Origin: Episyrphus balteatus
Lineage: Eukaryota > Arthropoda > Insecta > Diptera > Syrphidae
NCBI RefSeq assembly: GCF_945859705.1
Contig: NC_079137.1
Location: 34,407,554-34,471,553, forward strand
Direction of reading: 5' to 3'
DNA: 64,000 nucleotides
Shown: in pieces, positions 23,521 to 37,762 of the stretch
How the letters are laid out: each line of letters starts with the position of its first letter
Position numbering within the stretch: position 1 is the first letter of the stretch
Program-made: the position numbers and the translations under genes
Notes under the pieces: generated by a model
Told to the model about the DNA's origin: nothing
The model's input: the letters and a program-made list of their open reading frames with translations, nothing else
The model's database searches: none

Positions 23521-26495
23521 GTTTTACGTACTTCACAAAGTACTAACAACCTAACAGACCTAATTTTCGATTGGATAAAATAAACTAGTGGAGAAGACGT
23601 TTTCGGAATTGGGAGTAAAAAGAATATTTTTTAGCTAACAATTTCTAGCTAAATTATTCCAACCAAAAAATTGCCATGTCAAAAAAATTTACTCGTCTTA
23701 AACTTGGCACAAACATTAAAGGATGTCTGGCTATGACTCAAAAACAAGTCCCAAGGAATCCGACGTTAGCTCTAGCGGCAATTATGAGAAACATGCAGTT
23801 TTTCATGTTTATCTTGAAAACCATTTATTGGATCGAAAAATTTTGTTCCACAAAAATTATTAAAATTATGTATAAAAAATAGTTTAAAGTTTAAAGCTTA
23901 TCAAATCCTAAAAAATATGGTATTGCCTTTTTCGTACTTGTAATAGCTTATAAATAAGAAGGGAAAAAGTTTGTTTCAAAATAGTGCAGAAAAACTTAGC
24001 TTTTTTTGTAGAAAAATATTGCCGAACACGGAAACAACAAAAAAAAAACACACACATTTTTTGGATCGATTTTGCAAAAAGTGTGTAATGATTGTTTTTT
24101 TTTTAATTTCATTTTTAACATCATACCATAGTCCTACGAATTCAAGCATCGTCAATTTTTGACTGCTTTTCTTTATTTTTAACATATTAAAAAGAAGGCA
24201 TTCAGAATAATTAATATATAAAAAAATATATATTTAGTTTAAAATATTTTCTCAATTTTTAAACTAAATTTATTTTTCTACCCACTAAACCATTATATGC
24301 ATCGGATTACTTGTTCATATTACTTTTTGTTGAGAAATCTAGCTTTGAATGCAAAAAATATCCTTTTGTTTTTAACCGTTAATATCTCAGCAACCGCTGA
24401 TTGCACAGAAAAAAAAAATTAACGGGGGATTTGAAATCCTGAATAAAATCAACAAAAATCAGATACGGTTTTTTGAAAAAAACAATTCAATCCATGCAAT
24501 GCAATACAAGCAAAAAAATATTCTGTTTGTAATGAGAATAAAATCAATCTCAAATAAGATTTTAAAAAACTATTTGAGAGAGTTTATGGCACGACATTAA
24601 AACAAGCTAAAACTGTTGTTTCAATGGTTCGCGCAGATTCCATCTTGTTTGATTTGGAGTAAAATCTCAAATAAAAGTGTTCCATTCCTCGATTTTAGCA
24701 AAAAAAAATGTGTGCAATCGGGTCCAATATGTAAGACGTTTAAGAAATTCAAAAGTTTGTAGTCTAAAATCATCCTTGTGAACCTAAAGGGTTCGAAGAT
24801 ATTACTTCGTCAATGTCATCGAAATCGAATTATTTTTGATCAAAAGATATATAGATCAAAAAGTTTTCAATGGCACAGTGAAAAAAAAATTGTGTTCTGT
24901 CAAAAACCAACACAGACCAGAAAAATTTGGATAATTTTTAACTTTTTTTTAATTTTGTCAATGTTTTGTCCAACAATCGGGTCCGAAAATTTAGGATGTT
25001 GATTGGTTCATACCTATCAAAAACCTTTTCCAAAAATCAGAACTACAAGATTTGATGTTCGGTCTGATATACCTCCTAAAAAGATGTAATCACAAACCTT
25101 TTCACTGGGTATTAGGTATCGTGTACAAAAAAAGTTTTATTTATAAGCCTTTAATTAAACTATGTTCAGAAGTTCTTTATCGAGAACACTCACGAAATCA
25201 TGTGCACTAATTAACATTATCGAAATGATTTCTTGCAACCAAATAAATTATAACCATTATCATGTTCTTGCACAAAACAACGAACTGTTTCTGTTTGTCT
25301 TGAAGCAAAATGCAGCCAAAGTTTCATGCAATATTAAAAATGTTAATTTTAAAATATTGTTCTTATAATAGAATGTATATATGTCTAACTGTGTATAGAG
25401 TACATTTTCATTTTCTTTAAAAGGGTGAAATAGACGTAGAATAATTGCCACCAATGAATACCAATGGTTGGGGTTTTTTTTTCTTTCCTTTTTTTATATT
25501 TTTCTTGGAAAAATTTACCAACCCTTATGCCATAAGCATCTTCTATAAGATTAAAATTAAGTATATGGCAATTTAAAAGGGTAAAATTGTGAAAAAAAAA
25601 CATTTTTTCTTATTCTCCAAAAGGATCATAAATCTTTTATTTTTTTTATACTTTAGAATTCTCGTTTCATTTTTTCATTCTATTCGAATAGAAAAAAAAA
25701 ATAACAGAAAGAATTATTATGTATAAGAAATGCAAGAATCGTTTTCAACTATTAGCAACTAGAGGGTATATAGCTATAAATTAAGGCGCTCCTCTTTCGC
25801 AAGGATTTTATTTTTAACAAGGGAATTAGGTTAGGTTCGAGAAGATAATTGTAGTCCTGGTGAACACTTTGTTGTTAAGTGCTTTGAAGGTGTGATTGTT
25901 AACCAAAGTTAGTTGTTGTAAATTTATCTTGGAAACAAAATATATAAACAAAATAAAAAATGAAAATGCTGATTAAGTTGTGGAAAAAATTTACAGCAAA
26001 AAAAGTTTTAAAATATAAAAATTTTTCGCACGCATATAATAGATTTTTTTAAATATATCACCGCTATCCTTTTAGTTTGAAGTTTGGAAAAAATATTATT
26101 GGTATTTCAATTTTGTTATATTATTATTTTACTGAATCATTAAGTACAATATGTATACTGTGACGTTCCATATTACTGAAAAAAATACATCCTTTTGGTT
26201 AATTTTGATTAATTAATGTTCAAAGTTTTTTTCAATGTTGTTGTAATTTTTTATCTCATTTACATAAATTTATCGGATTGACTTAAAAAAAGTATACAAA
26301 AATCATACATTTTAATAAAAAAAAAAGAACAACAAAAGAGAAAACACCATTTTGGAAAGTTTTTGTGTTCTTTTGAGCTTCTTCATTTTTCAGGGCATTT
26401 TTGTTTTAACATGATTAAACTGTAGTTCTGTACCGAAATTGAAATTGAAAAATTTTACTCAAGTAAAAAATTAGATATTTTATTAACATGAATTA

Positions 26496-26671
26496 ACACG
26501 GTCAACGCGCTGTGAAAGTCAAAACCCAAAATTGTGTGCGTCAACGCCAGTGTCATCGTACCAGTTAACGCATTGACAGCATTTTTTGTAGAAAAAAAAA
26601 CTTTGGAAAAGACTTTGCCGTAATTTTTTAAGTCAGAGAGCAAACCCGTTGACCGATTTCGTTGACCGTGT
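26496..26671. mobile_element. Short TIR element candidate, 176 bp
   Basis: The 12-bp perfect inverted repeat ACACGGTCAACG / CGTTGACCGTGT bounds the segment, and further GTCAACG/CGTTGAC words occur inside both ends (near 26543 and 26647). The interior is somewhat less AT-rich than its flanks. No clear target duplication is visible, so this could also be a chance or regulatory inverted repeat. Confidence 0.45.
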
Positions 26672-28300
26672 GGAAGTTTAAATCTTTGATACGTGGAATT
26701 ATAAAAAGAAATATTTGGAAAAATATTTCAGAGGCTCACTCTTTCAAATATTCAAAGATTATTAATCTTTTTTTATTTTTCGGCAGTTTCGAAAGTTTCT
26801 GTTTACTTTCAAATGCATTGGATTATTTTTCCATATTCAAAATATAATTCGAAATAAAAATTTTGATCAAATAGATATAAACAGTTTTTAAAATTAAATC
26901 TGTCTGTCTATGTGTTGTTTTTATGCACCCAGGTTTGATGATCAAACGGCTGGGTTGATTGATGCAAGCTCTATAGGTCATCAACGTAGTAAAACTCAAA
27001 AACGTGCGAAAAGTGCAGTGCAGAAATGAGCAATTTCCTAGGATATACATTATACATATCTTCAAACAGCCGAATCCAATTTCAAAGAAGTCTCTGAAAT
27101 CGCATTAAAAAAATTTAGTTTTGAGGTAAAAACTCCAAGAATGTAAAAGTGATTGGTCGAGACGATATACTCTCTGAAATGTTCCTCTTAGTGATTGATG
27201 CCAGTGTGCGTTTATATCGGTTAAATCAACCAAAGTATATGAATCAGAATGATAAGCAAGATTTCCGAAAATCTACTTGAGAATGGAAAGATTAGATTAA
27301 AGTTAGTGTAAACAAGGGAATCATCTTTTTCTTTTGTACGCTAATGACTTTCAGTTTTAAGGCAAAATAAAGGGCATATAAGTGAATCAGTTACTCTTTG
27401 TGCCGTAAACTTTCTGATACACATTTATTTCCAGACATTTCTTTGAATAAAACAGTGCTTTGCAATTTCAAAGTGTGATCGCCGAGATCTTACAGCGGGA
27501 GAGCAATGAGATTTCGCATAATATCAGGAATAACAAAACTTGATCGAATAAGAAGCAATAAAACTTGAGCCTTCAGGTTTAAAATAGCGTTTTTAATAAA
27601 AACATTACAAAAGATTAACTGATTTTTCGCATGTGTAAAGAAGATTTTCTGAGGGTATAGGGCAATAGAATACGGACCTCAAACACAATCGTGAAGAAAA
27701 GCAATGCCTAAAAGACTCTTTGACCGCAAAAACACTATGAAACCAACTTTTGTTGGTCTCAAATATTGAACAATTAAAAACATGTACACCTTCGTTTTCT
27801 TTGAACAAACTGTCGGCGAACCCAAAAGGTTCCTTATCCGGAAACAATGAAATTGATGATCAAAATAAATCCGATCATAAACGTACAGATACGGACAGAT
27901 AAGCATAAGAATAGTCCTACTGGCTATTTGACAAAAAAAAAAAACACTTTTAAGGCTTCTTTATCATCAACTGGTCGCTAAACAACATATTTCTGTATAC
28001 CTTAATACAAGCTTATGTTCATCTTAGGATTCTTAAGTATACCTAAACTGTCTAGTAGTTTTGACAAAGAACAAACAGTCAAAATTGTTTTTGGATTTAC
28101 CAAATTTTACCTATTTCTATTAAAAATATTATTTATTAGAAGCCATTTTGGTACAAGAATTAATAAATTTTCGATACACAATTATTCAACGTTTTCAAAC
28201 ACATCTACACTCTTTTCATAGCTCAAACCAAAGTCATTCATTAGCTCTTTGAAGCTCAAAAACAAAAAATCAGTGTACACGAACTATAGGCAAACTGCTA

Positions 28301-30200
28301 CCATTTTACTAAGTACACAATTATGTCGCCACAAGTCACTGAGAGTCCTATTTATACGCGTGCCAAAAACTCTAAAATGCCAAACAAATTTTCGGTACTA
28401 ATGGTCACAACATTCTGACCACAGTAGCGAAGGAGTCCTTTTATAAATTTGGAGCTTGCCGACAACAAAATGGCAACGTTGACTTGTCGTTCCTGGTATA
28501 CGATATCGTCGTCGTGGTCAACGTCGTCGTTTCACTTCATCTACAATAACAACAAAAACAAAAATACGTTACGACGACAATGCGTCGAATGGAACATGTA
28601 AACTTCTGAGGTATTTCCTCTGGCACAGGAGCATTAAAAGCATTTTGTGGTTCCGAGTTCCTTTTTTTTTTCGTTTTTTGCTCATTTTTACTAATTCCAA
28701 TTTGAATGCGGCTTTATTGTTCAGGTTCGGGTCACCACATCTAGTACCTATAGCAGCCATCAGCCATCAGTGCAGCAACCCTTAACTAAGTTAGCCGCAT
28801 ATAATAAGAGGAACACAATGCCAAATGTCCTCTCTTTCTATAGAAAACTATTTTTGTGGTGGAAGGTATTCCGAATGTCCATATTCTTCGTCGCAGCGGA
28901 ATATTGTTCCCCAAAGAGACCTGCCCGCACGTACCGCCAACAAAAGCTCTTTACATCGATCTAGCATTTCCCAGATTTCTTTGGCTACTAGCCTCAATGG
29001 AACCAATTTTTTTTTGTTCCTTTTTTTATATTATTTTTATTTTTTAATCTCTCGCTCTCTCCATGATGTGGTCTTTAATTGCCTCTCCGGCAATGCGGCA
29101 GGAATTCCTTGAGGTTTTTGTCTCGTGCCGCGCGAACTGGACTCTGGATACGATGCTGCGTATACTCGTACACACCACTGAATTGGCGGAAAGCCTATTG
29201 TGGTAGCTTAGAATAAAAGTACGCACAGCTGTGTCACAAGACCAGATCCAGAGTTTGAAAAAAAGAAAAAATTAAATTGAAAGAAAACACAACAAAAGTC
29301 TTTCGAAGAAGGATGCTTCTTGGCTTCAATGGCGCTTCTGGAATTTCATCCAATCCACCACAGTTTTGGGGTTTTACCTCTTTTTTTTTTTGCTCTTCCA
29401 ATGCCAACCCTCGTTAATGCAAACTAAAAAGATAACAACAAAGAAGAAAACTTGTAGCTATCTTATAATTGAAAACATTCATCAGAAACCTAACAACTTT
29501 ATAATAATCCGAGATTCGTTTGCACACAGAAATTGATTTAAGGACTGTGGCGCGTGGACGTCTTCGGGCGAATTATCCGCAATTAAAATGCAATCAATGT
29601 CAGCATTCAAGTCCTCGTAAATTCATTTTTAGTTTCTATATGCTGGCGATGGAGAATGGGCAAGACCTCAGTTAGTCAGTGAAAAAAAGCTACATCTCTT
29701 CAACTCCCACATATCTACCAAACGACTATGTTTCAAGACCTCTCGTCAAGTTGTGGAGATACGGTACACCCGATGATGGCCCAGCCGCCTGAAGATGCAT
29801 CATAAATAATTACAGCCTTGGCGTCGTCGCGCGCTTCGTGTCGTTGCATTGTGGAAAAGTGGAAAACCACACCACCGCATCACCATCAACCATTTGGAGA
29901 CGTCTTTTTAACGTTTATCATAGCAAAATTACAACCCAGGCAGTGAATCATAAACGGTTCAGTCACTGATCACCACCTTGGTAACCGCACCAAAACGATA
30001 TGGTCATAAGGGACGAAACCTTTGCTGCCACGGTGTGCTTCCGTAAATAGTTTTTGAATGTTAGTTGGGCAGATTTTTGGTTCCCTTTGAACCCTCTTGG
30101 GCTCTTCTTTTAACCACCGCCACCACCACCGCTTTGACTGTGATTTTCAGAAGGTTTTATGCTATGGTATGGTTGGTTAGGTTATTCATGGATGCTTTGA
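28301..30200. other. Balanced-composition island 5
   Basis: CpG-bearing DNA with CGTCGTCGTGG (28508), CCGCCACCACCACC (30117-30130) and interspersed unique-looking sequence. Open frames of 60-95 codons are not recognisable. Possible regulatory DNA. Confidence 0.3.
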
Positions 30201-31709
30201 TTTTGCTTTACAGACAGAAAAGGAGGGGGAGAGGCTAGAGAGAAGAATTGTACGTCCACTTAACGATAATGAAAAGATGAAAAAAAAAATAAAAAAGAAT
30301 GAAAAAAAAAACAACCAGCCTCTCCTTAGGCCAAATGTAAATTGGCGAAAGTGTTTTGTTTGATTCTGTTTTTGAAGTACCATTTCAGAGATTCAAGGAT
30401 TTAAGCTTGAATGCTTTCTTTTTATTATTCATGGAATTGCCCAAAACGATGATGAAATAAATGATAGAAAAGTTCCAACAACGAACGATGGAAAATTGAA
30501 AGAAGTTTGTGTTCCTTTTTCTTTCTTTTTTTTTTCTTTTCTTTTTTGATAGTTTCATGGATTCTTTTGTTATTGAAGACAATTCAAAGTTTTAACTTAG
30601 GTTACAAAAAAGCTTAATACTGAACAGAAAAAAGCAAAAAAAAACAGAAAAACAAATGAAGAAAAACAAGATGCTGCTTCAAATTCAAACGGAAGTTGTT
30701 CAATTCTCTTTAGTTTTAATTTTCTTAAGTTTTTAAGGATTGAAATAACAACTGTTCTTGAAACGTGCTAACAACTAAGTTTCTATTTTATTTTTTGTTG
30801 TTCAATATGATAATTGCAATTATTAAGCTAGCTTGATAGTATTTAAATATTTTCTAGATGGGATAAGGACAGTCACATGATTTTAAAGGGCGATGAATAG
30901 GTCAAACCTTTAAAAAAAACTTTTAGGTATCTCCATTTTTGTGAAAAAATCGTTATCTTAGTTAAGAAAAATTAAATAAGTTTTTCAAAACAGGTATTTA
31001 ATAAACTCTAGTTATCCGTTAAGAAAATATAGACATCAAGTCACATTGCCACTAAAGTGGTGTGTTTTTTTTTTTTTCATTTTTTCTGATATAAAAACAA
31101 TTGCTGTGGGCTGAGGATAATATAATTTTTCAGTGGATCTTACAGAATGATAATTATGATAATAATGATCCAAAGCATACTTCAAGTGTTTCAAACGACT
31201 TTGTTCAGTCTAAAAAATAATTGATATTATATTTTTCCCGCTACAACCACCAGATTTAAAATGAATCAGTGAGAAAGAGTTCAGAAAGCACAAAAAGCAA
31301 TATAAGCTCTTTCGGAAAACCGTGCCCATGTGACTTAAATATGTTCTAAACACATGGCATTCATGAAATTCATTTTTAGTGTTAAGTGATCTGTACAATG
31401 TGTTTTTGAAGTTGAAATATCACTTTATTAAATTTTGATGCAATTCGTTTTTTTTTTAGAAATGCGATGATACCTACTTTAAAGTCTTTACTGTTCTCAA
31501 AAATATTATCACTATTTTATAAGCGACTTAGTACATCTTAGCGAACTTACTTATACCTACGCCTTTGGAAACAAATCTTTTAAATATAACAACATACTCT
31601 TTTGTGAGTTTTAAGATTTTAGCTCAACAGTGTACTTTAGTTTTTCAAGCCTTGTAAATATCACTGTATCAGAAAGGTGTTCCAATTCAACAGCAATTTT
31701 TTAAAGCTT

Positions 31710-31739
31710 AGGGGTACTGACTTGGTATCAGATACCCCT
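31710..31739. repeat. Short hairpin with one bulge
   Basis: AGGGGTACTGA (31710-31720) pairs with TCAGATACCCCT (31728-31739) with one bulged base and a 7-nt loop. No associated gene. Confidence 0.7.
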
Positions 31740-32299
31740 GTCGCATCTAGAACAGCTTTTTTTTAACTATCTTAGGTTTTGCTGGGAATGTTTCGCAAAA
31801 CAATTGAAAATGTTGACATGTTTTGGTGGAAATTTTACTAAAGACATAGAATTCAATGACCGCCTTCTTCAGCAGTCCTTCAATATTAAGTTTCCAGCTC
31901 GATTCAATGTCTAACCTTCTCTTCTCTTAGTCAAGTCACGATAGGAATTTTCCATAGATAATGCTTTCATATAAGCTGAAGAACTTGACCGAATAATAGC
32001 CGACTAAATTGCCTGTAACAAGCAGCTCTTTGCCGTAGCGTTGATTTTTTTCAAAGAAAGAATTTATTGTGATACATTATAGAGCTAAGAATTTCGTTTC
32101 TATATTGAATGGCATTGGTACAATTTATTGCACCATACAAACATTGCAAATATGATGTGGCATAGAGAAAGTTCAACTGGCCTTGCGATTACTTTAAAAA
32201 GTCATCAAAAACGTCGTTTTTTTTAATGACATTTATCATACTTCAGTTTTGAAAGTGAAATGCTTGAATTTCTATTTAAAACAAGAATATAAGCAAGAA

Positions 32300-32775
32300 C
32301 TTAAGCGAATTCGATATATTTCATTCCTATTTTGTTGCTGGATAGAAAGTTCAATTTTGATTTCGTTGCTCCAATATTTTAGGTTTATATTTTATAACTA
32401 TTTTGTTGCTAGTTAGATGCAGCAACTTTGATTTTGATGCCTATTATTTTTTTCGATTAGGTGATATGAATTTAACGAAACACTTAAAAAAAAAACTAGC
32501 AACAAAATCAAAATTGTTGCAATAAAATATAAACTATTTTGGATGTGCTTAGTTAATATAAACTTAGCGAAACACCCAAAAAACTAAAACTACCGGACAA
32601 AGAATATTAAAATTGCTGAAACTTATTAGCAACAGAAAAATTAACTTGATTGGAATTTGGATTCGAATCAGGGGGAGTGATTGGCTAAGTTGATATGAAC
32701 TGAGCGAAAAACCAAAACTACTGGAGCAAAAAATTGCAACAAATTGCAAATTAGCAACAAAATTATAAATTAAAG
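32300..32775. repeat. Cluster of degenerate direct and inverted repeats
   Basis: Three direct units share a GATATGAACTTAGCGAAACACC-like core (near 32462, 32553 and 32692), followed by CAAAACTACTGGAGCAAA-like sequence and AGCAACAAAATNAAA. Upstream, complementary words (TTTTGTTGCTAGTTAGATG, CAATTTTGATTTCGTTGC; 32330-32440) occur in inverted orientation. Divergence between units is high. It reads like an old foldback or satellite-like repeat; I cannot place its ends. Confidence 0.55.
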
Positions 32776-33780
32776 AGCTTCGCTAAGTTTATACTCATAA
32801 TAAGAATGTATTCTTCTTCATATACAAAAATTTGCTTAAGGTAGTAATTTCTCAAAAAACGCATTACTTTAAGCCGTCTACAAGCGAAGTCTGAATTTTT
32901 AGAATTTACTTGCATGGTGTAATGTAATATCACAATCGGAAACGTCATCAACTGTTATTTTTTTTTTTTTTTATTTCCAAGTGCTTCAAATTCATAGTTC
33001 GTGTGAGCTTAAAAATTCTCATTTTAAAATAAATTTCTTACCTACTACCATTAGAGAATACGGAATTTCCTTCTAATTCACTATAATAGCTCTGTTTTAT
33101 TTTCCCCGTGATCCAGATCAGATCATTGTATTTATTTTGCGAAACAATAACAAAACAAAATCCAGCTTTTGTTGTAAAGCTAATAAAAACAATGTCTGAC
33201 CTGGAACACGAGGAAAATAAAACACAGCTAATTTTTCTTCTTTTAATTCTTCATATATTTTTTTATTATAAATATTACAATTAAAATTTATTTTTATTTT
33301 ATTTTTCAGACAAAATCAATCTACCAGAGCTGTTTTTTCATTTTTGATAACCAAAGAGATGATTCAACGGTTACACTAAAAAGACTGATTTTTTAACGCA
33401 AAAAAAATTCAATAAAATAAAAAACAAAAATCTACTAACATTTTTTTTTTATTTCGCAATTTTTTTCAGTCATGTCAAGGAACTTTCATACATTTGTTTT
33501 TTTTTTTTTTTTTCTTAATTTCCATTTGTAAAAAGTAAACCAGAAACATAACCAATATCAATCGCTCAATTTGTTTGTCTTGCATCTGTCAAATGAAATC
33601 ATCTAAATTGCACATTGAATATTGCAAAAGTTCCAGAATTATTCGCGTGTTCAGATCATAAAAATGTATTGCTCAAATAAACATTCTTAACTTGTATAGT
33701 GATTTTTTTTTACAAAACCCATAACTGTCCTTTACGCTAAATTCATTGCCACTTTAAAAAATATAAGAGAAAGTCATTAA

Positions 33781-34800
33781 TTTAGTCAACTTACTCCTCA
33801 TAACACAAGCCAAAACCTCCCCCGCTTAATTCGCGTCGAATAAAATTTGCATAAAAGAACCCACTTGCAAAATAAAATTCACAATAAAATAAAAACCAAC
33901 AACAAAAAACACTATATTTCAACAATAATCAACAACTTTAGCGCAACAAACAGACAAGAGCAGCAGCTAATACCACTCACAATAATACATGACAATAAAA
34001 AAAAAAAAATATGAAAAGTGACTAACTTTGGTGGCTTTGTAACTTTGTTCGCCCGTCCATTAACATTAACCTTGAGGCAGATCCGAGAACCACCATAGAC
34101 CTGGCACGAGTTGCTTCCAATATTCATTCATATCGACTCAACTCATTCATTAGCTTCATTAGCCCACTCTCTATCTAACACATCAACCGGAGCAAGTTTG
34201 TCGTAGCGTACGTCCGTTCCGTCAAAATGCGACGAGCGGCGAACAAAAATAAGCTATATGCCAAGCACCCTGGAGTGCGTGCGCTCTGCGATCATATATG
34301 AATGATGATGAACGGTGCGGTGCGGATTGGCGGCGCCCCAAAGAAACATTTACACCCACGTCGCACAATGTGGTGCGCGCCTGCGTATTTCTATATAGCA
34401 TTCAAACGCCCTTGCAGCAATACCCCCGCAACTTGCGACAATGCAGGCTTCAATATACCGACCGACCGTCTTACCGCTGCCGCCGGTGTTGCTTACAAAT
34501 TCGCGCAACAACAACAACAAATCTATGGAATTATGGTTTCTGCTCATGACAGCTTCACTGCCGGTTGCATGCCCACATACGGTTCATTCAAAAGATCTAA
34601 GCTAGGCATAACTTCATTCAGAAGTTTGTTTGTTTCTTGTTTTCAAACTACACAAACGACACATGACTTTGCCCCAAGTCTATCAACATATTTCTTACAC
34701 ACTGACGTCATGAAGTTGTCATTCTCCAAAAGGTGGTTTGCCTAATCGAAGACCACCTTACCACACACAAATCAATGGCGGGCGTGTGGGTTCCATCATC
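33781..34800. other. Balanced-composition island 6
   Basis: CG-rich words such as GTCGTAGCGTACGTCCG (34200), GCGGATTGGCGGCGCCCC (34322) and a CAACAACAACAAC run (34506). The 147-codon plus-strand frame (34302-34745) is the best in the island, but it is overlapped by open frames on both strands, has no domain I know and no splice context. Possibly an enhancer or a non-coding exon. Confidence 0.3.
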
Positions 34801-36012
34801 TCAGTGGCACGTCATTAACAAAAAAATTGTAATAAAATTTCATTCACAACTTAAAAAAATGTGAGCCGGAAATTTTGGAAGCCCGCACCGGAAGATGTCC
34901 ACTTGTTGCGCCAAAAAATTAAGAAAAATTATATCGATGATGCAATAATGTTTATAAAGTGGAAGCCTACACATGTGACTTGAGATGGAATTTTTAGGCA
35001 GAACCCACATAAAGCTACTACGCGGGTTAAACTTTATAGCGTAGGATAACAAGAAAAATAAAACCTTGCTCTTGAGGGGTATTATAGAGTCGTGATTCGA
35101 AGACAGTAGCAAGTTAGAAGAGCTTAAGCAACTGGATGTTCCCAATGATAGTGGACACAACACTCAGCGCAACAATTTAATAGCAATTTAACGAGGTGTT
35201 GTTGTTGTAGCAACAAAGGTCACTTTGTAGGTGGAAATGTGTTGAATGTCGACGGTGGCGTGCGGTATAAAGCTTTTTTAATGTTATAAAAATCAAATGG
35301 AAACAAAACGTGCCTCTGTGATATGCTGTAGGGGCTGTTGATGTATAGTTTGTGGAAAAGGTTTATGGTTTGTATGTATTTTTTATATGCATCGTTTCGT
35401 GAAGGAGGAAGTTTCAATATTTAAGTTGGTAAAAAAAAAACATTGGTAACCTTTTCTTTATAGCTTCCTGATGGAATTAAAAGAAGACAAGAAAATTATT
35501 TAAATTATCAATTAATTTTTATTCGTATTTTGTTGCACTGATGCGTTTTTAATGTGAAAGATTGCTAACGAGAAAAGTTCAGTTCATTGCATTGGGTTGA
35601 CCTACTGCGGGAAATTTGCAGAAGAAATTTTACTTTCGTAAAAGTGGTGGTAGTTAGATAATTGAAATTTGAAATATTGTCATTTCACAATGTTTGGCAG
35701 GTTTTCAAAAAATTGCTTTCGGAAATGTACAATTCTTCAAATAAATTTGCAATTTTTCGTTGAAATCAAGTAAACGAACAGAACCAAAAAAATTACAGCA
35801 ATTCCGCTAAGCAAAACATTTGCTTCAAATGTGTCAAATGAAATCATCTCGAGATCTCGACTCAATGATTTCAATGAATTTAGATCTCTTTCTTGAAGTT
35901 TGTTGAGGGAACATTATGAATTTAGCCAAGGTCAATTTCTAAAGACGTGTACAATTAGTTCAAGAAATTTTTCTCGACAAAATTTTCAGTCAATTTCCCT
36001 GTTTTCTTTTTT

Positions 36013-36600
36013 AAACCTAGTACGCAGCTGAAGCGAACCGAAATTTTCCATACAAAAATAACATAACGAAATTTAATTTTTTGTGTTTTAAAACTAATGT
36101 CGTTTTCGATTGGCTCTCCGGAAGCGTCCGGAATCATTCAGAAGCCTTTTGAAAGTGTTTTATTCACACGAATATGACAGCCAAAACGCTTCTCAGAAGA
36201 GAAATTCTCTTCTCGATTTAAAATCGGAATTCACTCAAAAAGCACTAACACATGAATATTTGAAAGTCAAATTAATCACTCAATCAATGTTTTTTTTTTT
36301 ATTTTTTGAAATAAATTATTGTTTTCCGAAATAAATTTTTTAATTAATTTTCAAATTTACTTAAAATATTTTGGAAGCCAACTTCACCATTAATTTCTTC
36401 AGCATTAACATTTTTGAACAATTTTAAAGATTTTTTTTGAAAAAAAAAATAAATTAATATGAATATTTGACATTTGAAATTTCAAAGAAAAATACACAAA
36501 CACAAAAAAAAATGAATTGAGTGGAAGAGATTAAACTGTTTTATTGGATTTCAGAATGAGTGAATCCTTGAGTGTTTCCAATCGAAAACGACATTATTTT
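36013..36600. repeat. Dispersed repeat of the same family with 18-bp inverted repeat
   Basis: It begins CCTAGTACGCAGCTGAAGCG, followed by CCGAAATTTTCCATACAAAA and ATAACATAACGAAATTTAA, matching the unit near 3433-3785. An exact 18-bp inverted repeat AATGTCGTTTTCGATTGG lies at 36096-36113 and, complemented, at 36578-36595. The outer part of the right arm is not recognisable, so the right boundary is a guess. Confidence 0.5.
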
Positions 36601-37679
36601 CTGATATTTTTTCTTGAATTTTTTTGCTTGTATTTTTATTATTTTGACTTTGACATAATTTTGTGCTTGTGTTTTTTACTTCATAATTTTGGACTGAGTG
36701 AACCAATTTTGATAATTCTTTTTGTATTGGATTGCTGGTGGCTGCAATGTGGTCCCATTTTAATTTCGTTCAGTTCTGGCTATAGGAACTATTAGAAAAA
36801 CCATAAAACCCAGTTTTAGCCATGGAAGTCGGTTTAGTTTTTTGATAAAAATGATTATTCGTTAACATGTTCGCTGTTGACTTTGGAGACTTAAACATTT
36901 TTCGTTTCGCTTCATCTGCACATCGAAGGATCTGTTTGTTCATGAAGAATTTTTTTTTGTAGAAATCCACGAAATCTACATTTTTTCTAAGACTTTTTAA
37001 TACTCGTTTTTCGCTAAAGAAAAACTTTTATTTTAACCTTGAATAACTTTTTTCCACTTGTCAAATTGTTGGTGAGTTTTTTCAATTCTTTTTTAATGAC
37101 GACTAAAATGTGTTTTAAAATTCTCAACTCTTTGCGATTTTTTTTTCTTGATTTGCAAATTTTTTGGGCCGAATCGGGTTATCCCCAACTGTGATGTCCT
37201 GAGTTGAGCTGGAATTTGGAATTTTAGTATTTAGAGTGATTTTTTCACATCAAAACATCGAAATTTTAATGCTTAAAAGTAGAGTCCTCGTTTACAAAAA
37301 TTAAATCAGAAATAATTGCAGATCATGTATTTCGTCTTTGGCACGTTCCCAGTATATTTCTTTCCGACAAAGTTTGCTCACTAAATGTTCTAGTAAATTA
37401 GATTTCTGAAATTCGATAAACAGTGTATTTTAAATTGAACTCTGATCTTACTTTTTGAATACAATAGTAATCAGTTACTCAGGAGCAATGTTTTGGTAGA
37501 ATTTAATAGTTTCGAAAAAGATAAGATAGGTAAACTCAATTTTTAAAAGTCTGATCTGATGCCATGTAAAGATGAATAGTAATTTCAAATTATGGCAAAC
37601 AACGCTTTTCAATAGGCTCTTCGACTTATTTCTGGAGAATAAAACAAAAAATATTACGACATTTTCTGTTGGAAAAAAG

Positions 37680-37762
37680 CACAATAGTTATATTGGACGT
37701 AATTTCGTTACTCAAAGTTCGATTCTCACCCAAGATAAGTATTGTCCCAAAAAAAAAAAAAA
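37680..37762 (+). repeat. Possible tRNA-derived SINE tail with poly(A)
   Basis: A box-A-like TAGTTATATTGG is followed about 32 nt later by a good box-B-like AGTTCGATTCTC and then a run of about 15 A. The A-to-B distance is short for a tRNA, and no target duplication is visible. A related box-B word (AAAGTTCGATTCTCA) recurs at about 16966 next to a T run. Confidence 0.3.

Larger units (their letters stand above)
21101..28300. other. AT-rich non-coding stretch
   Basis: It contains the Harbinger-like arms with the nested element (22475-23520) and the short TIR candidate at 26496. No gene recognised. Confidence 0.5.
30201..33780. other. AT-rich non-coding stretch
   Basis: It contains the degenerate repeat cluster at 32300 and one bulged hairpin (31710). 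Nothing else recognised. Confidence 0.5.

Noticed and set aside
34302..34745. 147-codon plus-strand frame in island 6
   Set aside because: Open frames overlap it on both strands and no motif is recognisable; low stop density in a GC-richer island explains it.
33587..35849. Exact 18-bp repeat TGTCAAATGAAATCATCT at 33587 and 35832
   Set aside because: No similarity beyond the word; one such match is near chance expectation for AT-rich sequence of this length.
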